Origin: an uncultured Eggerthella sp.
Lineage (GTDB): Bacteria; Actinomycetota; Coriobacteriia; Coriobacteriales; Eggerthellaceae
Assembly (NCBI GenBank): GCA_900538545.1
Contig: UPYK01000028.1
Span: 1-10,382, forward strand
Length of the DNA: 10,382 bases
Direction of reading: 5' to 3'
The notes beneath the pieces are model-generated. The model was given only the letters and a program-made list of their open reading frames with translations. It searched no databases and was not told the origin of the DNA. Position numbers and translations under genes: made by a program. Below, in pieces: positions 1 to 6,128 of the stretch. Every line of letters starts with the position of its first letter. Within the stretch, counting starts at the first letter, position 1.

Positions 1-46
1 TCTTTGCCGACTAAATTCATTTTTAATAAAACCCGAGCAAAGCAGC

Positions 47-74
47 GACGCACGAGCGTCTCTGCGAAGCAGAG
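47..74. repeat. Two adjacent GC-rich hairpins
   Basis: GACGC (47-51) pairs with GCGTC (56-60) around a four-base loop. Immediately after, CTCTGC (60-65) pairs with GCAGAG (69-74) around a GAA loop. No T tract follows, so this is not a standard intrinsic terminator. It looks like part of an extragenic palindromic repeat. Confidence 0.5.
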
Positions 75-79
75 GAGCG

Positions 80-126
80 AGCAGGGAAGCGGGGAACCTC
101 GTGTCTCGCGCTCGGCGCTGGTCGAG
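80..126 (+). repeat. Diverged repeat module, copy 1
   Basis: This stretch matches the reverse complement of 10281-10324: about 37 of 43 aligned bases are identical, with a four-base insertion (CGGG at 90-93) and one further single-base gap. Both copies begin AGCAGGGAAG and end TCGAG. Function is unknown; it lies just upstream of the conserved hairpin at 132-168. It is the diverged partner of the copy upstream of the ATPase gene. Confidence 0.6.
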
Positions 127-131
127 TCATG

Positions 132-168
132 AAAGGTGTCGAACGACCGGGTAGTTTGTCACCTTTTT
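132..168 (+). terminator. Conserved hairpin with T tract, copy 1
   Basis: AAAGGTG (132-138) pairs with CACCTTT (160-166). After a T-T mismatch, CGAAC (140-144) pairs with GTTTG (154-158), leaving the nine-base loop GACCGGGTA. TTTTT (164-168) follows directly, which is the form of a rho-independent terminator for transcription arriving from the left. G-T pairing in the stem favours folding of the + strand transcript. The first 34 bases match 7722-7755 with one difference. It separates the pyk-rha operon from whatever lies upstream, and it could also act as an attenuator if the operon promoter lay further upstream. Confidence 0.7.
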
Positions 169-258
169 AACAAATGTATGTTCTATTAGTGCGCAAGGCT
201 GCGCCTGTTTTATGCTCTGGGTGGTACGTAATTCACGAATGCGGGAGAAGGGGGCGTT
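169..258 (+). promoter_or_regulatory. Probable promoter and leader of pyk-rha operon
   Basis: This is the only space between the upstream terminator-like hairpin and the first operon gene, so a promoter is expected here. Candidate -10 boxes are TATGCT at 211-216 and CTATTA at 183-188. Neither has a convincing TTGACA-like -35 box at the usual distance. GGAGAAGGGGG (244-254) is the ribosome binding site for the GTG start at 259. I see no clear operator palindrome. Confidence 0.35.
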
Positions 259-1797
259 GTGAACAAGCGTACGAAGATCATTGGCACGCTCGGCCCAGCC
301 ACCGAATCGGAAACCACCATTCATGCCATGATCGTGGCAGGCATGGATCTTGCGCGCCTCAATTTCTCTCACGGAACGCACGAAGAGCATCGCACCCATA
401 TCGATAACCTGAAGAAGGTGCGCGAAGAGCTCGACCTTCCCATCGGCATCATCCTCGACACGAAGGGCCCCTGCGTCCGCACCGGCCTCCTTCAAAACGA
501 AGGCCCTGTGAAACTCTACGCTGGCAAGCAGCTCGTTCTTACCGAAGAAGACGTGCCTGGCACTGCCGCGCGCATCCATCAAACCTTCCCTGGTTTGCAC
601 GAATACGTCCAGACCGGCTCCACCATCCTGCTTGACGATGGCCTGATCGAACTTGCCGTCGACAAAGTTGACGGCACCGATATCCTCTGCACCGTGCAGA
701 ATCCTGGCACGCTCGAGCAACGCAAGCAGCTGAACATTCCCGACATCACCATTCCGCTCCCGATCATCACCGAGCAAGATGAGTGCGACCTGCGCTTCGG
801 CATCGAAATGGGAGTCGATTACATCGCCGCCTCATTCGTGCGCAGCGCCGAAGACGTGCGCGCGATCCGCACCTTCCTCGACGAAAACGGCGGCACGAAC
901 ATTGATATCATGTCGAAGATCGAGAATGCTCAGGCGGTCGAGAACATCGACGAGATCATCGAAGCTTCGGATGCCATCATGGTCGCTCGTGGCGATCTGG
1001 GCGTGGAGGTCGATCCGGCATCGGTGCCTCACCTGCAGAAGAAGATCGTGAAGGCATGCAACCGCGCATTCTGCCCCGTGGTCATCGCGACCCACATGCT
1101 CGACTCGATGATCCACCACCCTCACCCCACGCGCGCGGAAGTGGCCGATGTGGCGAACGCCATCTACGACGGAGCCGATGCAGTCATGCTCTCCGGCGAA
1201 ACCGCCATCGGCACGTATCCGCAGCTCGCGGTACAAACCATGGCGCGCATCGCCGAAGCGAGCGAGCCCTATCTCTTGGCGGAGCATCCTGTTCCGAGTC
1301 GCTCCGAAAAGCACGCGCGCGTCTCTCCCATGATCGCATACGCCGCCGCTGCCACTGCAGAGAGCCTTGAAGCGCACGGCATCGTCACACCTACGCTCAC
1401 CGGACGTACGCCGCGTCTCGTATCAGCCTTCCGCCCGAAGGTCCCCATCTTCGCAGTCACCTCCACCGAAGAAGTAGCCCGCAAGCTCAGCCTCTGTTGG
1501 GGCGTGCGCGCGATCTGCGGCAAGAATCAAGGCGACCCTGCGCAGGTGCTCTCCTCGAGCCAACAAGCCGTGCTCGATGCGTACCTCATGAACCCGGGCG
1601 ATATCGCAGTCTTCACGCTGGGCGACCGCCGTACCTCACCTGAAGCGAGTAACCTTGCCGTTGGTTCATCCCAGCGCATCGTGCACGCCACCAACGTGCT
1701 CGAAGTCGTTCAGGTGAAAGGAACACCCTCTGCTGCCGCGCACTGCGATACGAACGAAGAGCCCAGCTCTTGCCAGGAAAGCGGGGTGGCGCGCTAA
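259..1797 (+). CDS. pyk: Pyruvate kinase
   Basis: Transfers phosphate from phosphoenolpyruvate to ADP, giving pyruvate and ATP, the last step of glycolysis in the cytosol. The 512-residue product shows the family motifs in order: GTLGPAT (9-15), RLNFSHG (33-39), DTKGP (67-71), the signature IMSKIENAQAV with catalytic Lys220, ARGDLGVE, and PTRAE (290-294) followed by the GADAVMLSGETA stretch. The family usually reads DTKGPEIRTG; here Cys72 replaces the Glu. After the usual C-terminal end (about residue 484) comes a hydrophilic tail of nearly 30 residues with two cysteines, not the long phosphohistidine-type domain of Bacillus enzymes. The GTG start at 259 is chosen for the purine-rich site at 244-254 and because the TKIIGTLGPA block begins right after it. 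The stop codon overlaps the rhaB start, so this glycolytic gene heads the rhamnose operon. Identity is secure; allosteric behaviour cannot be read. Confidence 0.95.
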   Translation: MNKRTKIIGTLGPATESETTIHAMIVAGMDLARLNFSHGTHEEHRTHIDNLKKVREELDLPIGIILDTKGPCVRTGLLQNEGPVKLYAGKQLVLTEEDVPGTAARIHQTFPGLHEYVQTGSTILLDDGLIELAVDKVDGTDILCTVQNPGTLEQRKQLNIPDITIPLPIITEQDECDLRFGIEMGVDYIAASFVRSAEDVRAIRTFLDENGGTNIDIMSKIENAQAVENIDEIIEASDAIMVARGDLGVEVDPASVPHLQKKIVKACNRAFCPVVIATHMLDSMIHHPHPTRAEVADVANAIYDGADAVMLSGETAIGTYPQLAVQTMARIAEASEPYLLAEHPVPSRSEKHARVSPMIAYAAAATAESLEAHGIVTPTLTGRTPRLVSAFRPKVPIFAVTSTEEVARKLSLCWGVRAICGKNQGDPAQVLSSSQQAVLDAYLMNPGDIAVFTLGDRRTSPEASNLAVGSSQRIVHATNVLEVVQVKGTPSAAAHCDTNEEPSSCQESGVAR

Positions 1798-3377
1798 TGG
1801 AAGCTCCCTTGAACACGAACTGCTACGCCGCCATCGATATCGGAGCGTCTTCAGGGCGCGTGGTTATCGGCTGGATCGATGAAGCCGGCCACATCCAACT
1901 CGCCGAAGTTCACCGCTTCGACAACATCCAAAAACGCATCGACGGTCACGATTGCTGGGACATCGAGATGCTCTTCGACGAAGTGGTGGCAGGGCTTGCC
2001 GCTGCACGTGAGGCAGGCTTCGAACCGAAAACGCTCGGCATCGACACCTGGGGCGTGGATTTCGTGCTGCTCGATGCGCAAGAGCAGCTCATCGGCAATG
2101 CGGTGGCGTATCGCGACGAACGCACGCAGGGCATCTACCCGCTGGCGGATGCCATCATGAACCCCACGGAGGTCTACCAGCACACGGGCATCCAGCGCCA
2201 ACCGTTCAACACACTCTACCAGCTGCTCGCCTTGAAGCGCGATAACCCCGAACAGCTCGAAGTGGCCGAGCATTTCCTCATGATCCCCGACTATCTTGCC
2301 TTCTTGCTCACCGGCAATATGGCCAACGAATACACGAATGCCTCTACCACCTCGCTCTTGAACGCGCGCGCGAAAGACTGGGACCAGAAGATCCTCGAAA
2401 CGTTCGGTATCCCTGCGCACATCTTCAAGGACGTGGTCATGGCGGGCACCGAACTCGGCACGGTGAAACCCGAGATCGCGGCCGCCATCGGCTACATGCC
2501 CCGCGTGATCGTGCCCGCAACGCACGATACGGGCAGCGCCTATCTGGCCGTGCCCGCGCGCGATGACGACGCGGTCTTCCTCTCGTCGGGCACCTGGAGC
2601 TTGCTCGGCATCGAGAACCAAGGACCCATCACTTCAGCCGCCTCTCGCCTCCAGAACTTCACGAATGAAGGCGGCTACCAGGGGCGGTTCCGCTTCTTGA
2701 AGAACATCATGGGGCTCTGGATGATCCAATCGATCCGTCGCGAGCTCAATGGTGTTTCCTACGTTGAAGGCAAAGACAAGAGCGGCAGCGAAACGAAACC
2801 GCACGAAGCGCATACGCAAGGTGCCAGCGCACCCGCAACCGATATCGCCAACAAGCACTACGAGCTCGAGGTAGAGCCCACGCTCGAAAAGGGCCAGGTA
2901 GGTTTTGCCGACCTGATCGAAGTTGCCCGTAGTGCCGAACCGTTCTCCACCACGATCAACGTGAACGACGACCGCCTGCTCGCGCCCGATTCGATGATCG
3001 ACGAAGTCTGCCGCGCATGCGAGCGCAGCGGGCAAGACGTTCCGCGCACCATTGGCGAGCTCATGCGCTGCGTGTACCTTTCGCTCGCCCAGTGCTATGC
3101 GCATTCGATCGCGGATCTGGAAGTGCTCACCGGCCGCACGTTCACCTCGCTCAATGTGGTGGGCGGCGGCAGCCAAGATGGGTATCTCTCCGAACTCACC
3201 ACGCGTGCATGCGGCATCCCGCTCTATGCTGGCCCCACCGAAGGAACCGCGCTCGGCAATCTGGCGGTGCAGATGATCGCCGATGGCGTCTTCGACAGCG
3301 TGGCTGACCTGCGCACGAACATCGCCGAATCCTTCAACGTAGTCGAATACCACGCGAACGAAGAGCAGATCGAGTGA
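1797..3377 (+). CDS. rhaB: L-rhamnulokinase
   Basis: Phosphorylates L-rhamnulose with ATP to L-rhamnulose 1-phosphate in the cytosol. It is a FGGY/actin-fold kinase of 526 residues. Visible motifs are DIGASSGR (14-21, phosphate 1), IDTWGVDF (82-89), PFNTLYQL, THDTGSA (242-248, whose Asp244 matches the catalytic base of the Escherichia coli enzyme), GTWSLLG (265-271) and GGGSQ (456-460, ATP site). It aligns along its length with E. coli RhaB but carries about 45 extra residues near 319-369, a charged, Ala/Thr/Glu-rich segment. The ATG at 1797-1799 shares one base with the pyk stop (TAATG), indicating translational coupling. An in-frame TTG at 1770 would add nine residues inside pyk and is less likely, because the conserved actin-like start begins just after the ATG. 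A GGGG-rich stretch at 1783-1788 may serve as the binding site. Confidence 0.95.
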   Translation: MEAPLNTNCYAAIDIGASSGRVVIGWIDEAGHIQLAEVHRFDNIQKRIDGHDCWDIEMLFDEVVAGLAAAREAGFEPKTLGIDTWGVDFVLLDAQEQLIGNAVAYRDERTQGIYPLADAIMNPTEVYQHTGIQRQPFNTLYQLLALKRDNPEQLEVAEHFLMIPDYLAFLLTGNMANEYTNASTTSLLNARAKDWDQKILETFGIPAHIFKDVVMAGTELGTVKPEIAAAIGYMPRVIVPATHDTGSAYLAVPARDDDAVFLSSGTWSLLGIENQGPITSAASRLQNFTNEGGYQGRFRFLKNIMGLWMIQSIRRELNGVSYVEGKDKSGSETKPHEAHTQGASAPATDIANKHYELEVEPTLEKGQVGFADLIEVARSAEPFSTTINVNDDRLLAPDSMIDEVCRACERSGQDVPRTIGELMRCVYLSLAQCYAHSIADLEVLTGRTFTSLNVVGGGSQDGYLSELTTRACGIPLYAGPTEGTALGNLAVQMIADGVFDSVADLRTNIAESFNVVEYHANEEQIE

Positions 3378-3514
3378 GACGCGAACAGCGAACAACGCGA
3401 ACGCCGCATGACCAACATAACCAACAAAGGCACCATGCAACCAGCGAACACCTCTCTTATATATAGGTAAGGAAGATCGATACCCAGCGATCAGCACCAG
3501 AAAGGATCACCATC
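3378..3514 (+). promoter_or_regulatory. rhaB-rhaA intergenic region, possible internal promoter
   Basis: At 137 bases this is the widest gap in the operon. It starts with four GCGAAC words in about 25 bases. It then holds an AT-rich spot TTATATATAGG (3457-3467) that could be a -10 region, though no good -35 box precedes it. After that comes an inverted pair GATCG/CGATC (3476-3480 and 3489-3493) just before the rhaA ribosome site AAAGGA (3501-3506). No T-tracted terminator is seen. An internal promoter or RNA processing site is possible but unproven. Confidence 0.3.
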
Positions 3515-4768
3515 ATGACCACGATGTTTGAAAGCGCAAAGGAGCAATACGCCAAGCTCGGCATCGACGTTGAAGCCGCGATGGACAAGCTGGCTCAAAA
3601 GGCCATCTCGGTTCACTGTTGGCAAGGCGATGATGTGCTCGGCTTCGACCAAGAAGGCGGCCTTTCGGGCGGCATCCAAACCACCGGCAACTACCCTGGC
3701 CGCGCGCGCAACTTCGAAGAGCTGAAAGCCGACTTCGAAGAATCGATGAGCATGGTGCCCGGCACGAAGCGCATCGCGCTGCACGCCTCGTATGCCATCT
3801 TCACCGACGAACACCCCTGGGTCGATCGCGACCAGATCACGTATGCCAACTTCGAACCTTGGGTCGAGTGGGCCAAAGAGCACGGCTATGGTATCGATTT
3901 CAACCCCACCATCTTCGGTCATCCCAAAATGAACAACGAACTTTCGCTCTCTTCCCCCGATCCTGAGACGCGCAGATTCTGGATCGACCACGTGAAGGCG
4001 TGCCGTAAGATATCGCAGCAGATCGGCGAAGCGCTCGATGATGAGTTGCTCTGCAATATCTGGATCCCTGATGGCCTGAAGGATGTGCCAGGCGACCGCT
4101 ATGGACTGCGCGCACGCCTGAAAGACTCGCTCGACCAGATCTTCGAAGAGAAATACGACCGGGTGATCGATGCGTGCGAATCGAAGGTGTTCGGCATCGG
4201 GCTCGAATCCATGACCGTTGGCTCGAACGAATTCTATCTCGCCTACGCCGCCACCCATCCTGGCGTTTACAACCTTATCGACTCGGGCCACTTCCACCCC
4301 ACTGAAAACGTAGCCGATAAGCTCTCCGCGCTGCTGCTCTTCTTCGATAAGATCCCCATGCATGTCACGCGCCCTGTTCGCTGGGACTCCGATCACGTGA
4401 TTCTCTTCGACGATCCTACGAAAGAGATCGCCGCCGAGATCGTACGTTGCCCTGGCGCCTGGGAAAAGGTGCTCGTGGGCCTCGACTTCTTCGACGCCTC
4501 CATCAATCGCATCGGCGCATGGGTGACCGGCTGTCGCGCTATGGAGAAATCCCTGCTCTACGCGCTCTTGCAGCCGAACGATCAGCTCAAGGAGCTGCAG
4601 GATGAATATCGCTTCACGGAAAAGATGATGCTCGCCGAAGCTGCGAAATCGATGCCCTTCGGCACCGTATGGGATGAATACTGCACGCGCCAAGGGGTGC
4701 CGACCGACCTTGAGTGCTACCCTGAAGTGGCACGTTACGAAGAGCAGATCACCTCAAAGCGCAAGTAG
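3515..4768 (+). CDS. rhaA: L-rhamnose isomerase
   Basis: Interconverts L-rhamnose and L-rhamnulose in the cytosol, using divalent metal (Mn2+ in the known enzymes) on a TIM-barrel fold. The 417 residues equal the usual length (419 in E. coli), with strong identity throughout. Recognisable blocks are HCWQGDDV (34-41), TGNYPG, DFNP, FWIDH, NIWIPDG, ESKVFGIGLES (from 222), DSGHFHPTE (256-264), RWDSDHV (289-295) and GLDFFDASINR (322-332). The last four contain the family's metal-binding Glu, Asp and His residues, so the active site looks intact. The ATG at 3515 sits eight bases after AAAGGA (3501-3506), and its first residues MTTMFESAKEQY resemble the E. coli start. The rhaD gene follows 12 bases downstream. 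Confidence 0.97.
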   Translation: MTTMFESAKEQYAKLGIDVEAAMDKLAQKAISVHCWQGDDVLGFDQEGGLSGGIQTTGNYPGRARNFEELKADFEESMSMVPGTKRIALHASYAIFTDEHPWVDRDQITYANFEPWVEWAKEHGYGIDFNPTIFGHPKMNNELSLSSPDPETRRFWIDHVKACRKISQQIGEALDDELLCNIWIPDGLKDVPGDRYGLRARLKDSLDQIFEEKYDRVIDACESKVFGIGLESMTVGSNEFYLAYAATHPGVYNLIDSGHFHPTENVADKLSALLLFFDKIPMHVTRPVRWDSDHVILFDDPTKEIAAEIVRCPGAWEKVLVGLDFFDASINRIGAWVTGCRAMEKSLLYALLQPNDQLKELQDEYRFTEKMMLAEAAKSMPFGTVWDEYCTRQGVPTDLECYPEVARYEEQITSKRK

Positions 4769-4775
4769 AAAGGAA
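4769..4775 (+). promoter_or_regulatory. Ribosome binding site deciding rhaD start
   Basis: AAAGGAA lies five bases before the ATG at 4781 and follows directly on the rhaA TAG stop. It supports the upstream start and therefore the reality of the unusual N-terminal extension of RhaD. The same arrangement, a TAG stop fused to AAAGG, precedes the transporter start at 6129. Confidence 0.7.
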
Positions 4776-4780
4776 CCGTA

Positions 4781-5722
4781 ATGGGAGTGTTCGACGATAT
4801 CCAGGCAGGACTAGGCAAGGGCTTCGATGCTGCGATGGATGCGGCCGGCAAAGGGTTCGATGCCGCCGCCAGCGCAACCAACAAAGCGCTTGTTACGCGC
4901 GCGCCCTTCATCCAAGCTTTCATCCATCTCTGCGACGACGGCTGGCTGCAAGGCTGGCACGAGCGCAACGGTGGCAACCTCACCTACCGTATGACCGAAG
5001 AAGACGTAGCGAAGGTGCGCGGCGGTTTCGACAGCGAGCCGCGCGCATGGGTCGATCTGGGCTTCAGTGAACCGACCCTGGCGAACGCTTACTTCCTCAT
5101 TACCGGGTCTGGTGCGTATATGCATAATGTCTCCGCTTCGCCGATCGAGAACATCGGCATCGTCGAGATGAACGAAGCGGGCAGCGCCTATCGTGTGGTC
5201 TGGGGGCTGGTGAACCGCAAACCCACCTCTGAACTCCCCACGCACATCATGAACCATGCTATCCGCATGAAGGCCACGGACGGCGCTTGCCGCGTGATCT
5301 ATCACGCACACCCCAACAATATCATCGCCATGACCTTCGTCGAACCGCTCGATGCACGCACGTTCTCGCGCGCGCTCTGGAAGGCCATGACCGAATGCGT
5401 GGTCGTGTTCCCCGAAGGCGTGGGCGTGGTGCCCTGGATGGTGCCGGGCGGCAACGAGATCGCGAAGGCCACGTCGGAGCAGATGAAGAGCTATCCTGCG
5501 GTCATTTGGGCGCAGCACGGTCTGTTCGTTTCTGGCGCAGATTTCGACGAGACCTTCGGGCTCATGCACTGCATCGAGAAGGCAGCGAACATCTACTTCC
5601 GTGCTCGCACGATGAATGGCGGCTCGAACGAGTTCTTGAACACCATCACCGATGAAGGCCTCGCGCAGATCGGCGTGGAGTTCAACGTGAAGATCAACAA
5701 GGAATTTCTCGACGTGCAGTAA
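4781..5722 (+). CDS. rhaD: L-rhamnulose-1-phosphate aldolase with 11-mer repeat extension
   Basis: Class II zinc aldolase cleaving L-rhamnulose 1-phosphate to dihydroxyacetone phosphate and L-lactaldehyde. The 313 residues include the family core from about residue 43, with GWxERNGGNLT, PTSELPTH (catalytic Glu151), YHAHPNN (zinc His175 and His177), FPEGVGVVPWMVPG and QHG (zinc His246). These sit at exactly the E. coli spacing (Glu117, His141, His143, His212) shifted by 34. The extra N-terminus is three tandem 11-residue units starting at Phe4, Phe15 and Phe26, each beginning Phe-Asp and carrying Lys at position 10; the GKGFDAA heptapeptide occurs twice (12-18, 23-29). The DNA of the repeats differs at third codon positions. 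The strong site at 4769-4775 favours this start over Met19. Such an extension could be a targeting or assembly helix; its role is unknown. Confidence 0.95.
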   Translation: MGVFDDIQAGLGKGFDAAMDAAGKGFDAAASATNKALVTRAPFIQAFIHLCDDGWLQGWHERNGGNLTYRMTEEDVAKVRGGFDSEPRAWVDLGFSEPTLANAYFLITGSGAYMHNVSASPIENIGIVEMNEAGSAYRVVWGLVNRKPTSELPTHIMNHAIRMKATDGACRVIYHAHPNNIIAMTFVEPLDARTFSRALWKAMTECVVVFPEGVGVVPWMVPGGNEIAKATSEQMKSYPAVIWAQHGLFVSGADFDETFGLMHCIEKAANIYFRARTMNGGSNEFLNTITDEGLAQIGVEFNVKINKEFLDVQ

Positions 5723-5752
5723 GCGCGGAGCAAACGTGCAGCAAGTGCGCGG
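5712..5752 (+). repeat. Imperfect tandem duplication at rhaD end
   Basis: ACGTGCAGTAAGCGCGG (5712-5728) is echoed by ACGTGCAGCAAGTGCGCGG (5734-5752). The first copy holds the rhaD stop TAA; the second has CAA in the same place. It looks like a local duplication of the gene's last codons into the spacer before rhaM. Confidence 0.5.
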
Positions 5753-5773
5753 CGCAAGAGGAGGAATGAGGCT

Positions 5774-6115
5774 ATGACAACGCGAAAGACCGCAGATGGA
5801 TATACGATTCAGGGCTTCAAGATGAAGCTGCTACCTGGGTTTGCCGCTGAATACGAGCGACGCCATGATGAACTGTGGCCAGAGATGGTCGCGATGTTGC
5901 ACGACTATGGCGCACGCAACTACTCGATCTTCCTTGACCCCGAGACCGATACGCTCTTCGCCTCCGTTGAAGTAGCAGATCCTGCACACTACGACACGAG
6001 CGCTGAAACTGAGATATGCAAACGATGGTGGGATTACATGGCCGATGTCATGGAGGTCAATCCCGACAATTCACCGGTGAGCACGCCGCTCGAATGCGTG
6101 TTCCGCCTTGACTAG
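5774..6115 (+). CDS. rhaM: L-rhamnose mutarotase
   Basis: Interconverts the alpha and beta anomers of L-rhamnose, supplying the form that the isomerase uses. It is a small cytosolic protein with a dimeric alpha/beta-barrel fold in the known family. The 113 residues align over their length with E. coli RhaM (104 residues), with about nine extra at the N-terminus. Matching features are EYERRHDELWPE with Tyr27 and His31 at the catalytic positions, HGAxNYxIxLD-like YGARNYSIFLD, CKRWWDYMADVM, and the near-invariant NPDNSPVS. The start ATG at 5774 is nine bases after the strong site AAGAGGAGG (5756-5764). An ATG at 5766 within that region opens only a three-codon reading frame and is ignored. The transporter gene follows 13 bases after the stop. 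Confidence 0.95.
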   Translation: MTTRKTADGYTIQGFKMKLLPGFAAEYERRHDELWPEMVAMLHDYGARNYSIFLDPETDTLFASVEVADPAHYDTSAETEICKRWWDYMADVMEVNPDNSPVSTPLECVFRLD

Positions 6116-6128
6116 AAAGGGGACTGCC

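Larger units (their letters stand above)
1..131. other. Noncoding region at window start
   Basis: No recognisable gene. The first bases could be the end of an upstream + strand gene (reading Phe-Ala-Asp-stop at 3-14). Alternatively, a - strand gene could start with ATG at 20-18, but no Shine-Dalgarno sequence precedes that ATG; neither reading is supported further. Bases 12-33 are AT-rich. From about 34 on the sequence is GC-rich, full of CGAAGC/GAGCGA-like words and small hairpins. Frames 1 and 2 are open through here, but their residue composition is arginine/serine-rich and unlike a protein, so I read this as extragenic repeat DNA. Confidence 0.6.

Noticed and set aside
1..132. Open frame at the window start as the 3' end of a gene
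   Set aside because: The translation is Arg/Ser/Gln-rich and coincides with hairpins and a repeat shared with the other window end, so noncoding repeat DNA is the better reading.
127..777. 216-residue - strand frame overlapping the hairpin and the start of pyk
   Set aside because: Its end reads through the conserved hairpin and its body is antisense to pyk; the similar Tyr-Pro-Val-Val-Arg-His ending seen at the other hairpin is only the repeat translated.
1851..3497. Two long - strand open frames (256 and 287 residues) opposite rhaB
   Set aside because: Shadows of rhaB; rich in His, Arg and Val as expected of reverse-frame reading of this codon usage.
3491..4693. 400-residue open frame on the - strand opposite rhaA
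   Set aside because: It lies wholly antisense to a gene with unmistakable family identity, and is explained by codon bias in GC-rich DNA. The residue content is not that of a known family, and no ribosome site was noted.
4811..5569. 252-residue - strand frame opposite rhaD
   Set aside because: Antisense shadow of rhaD with no family resemblance.
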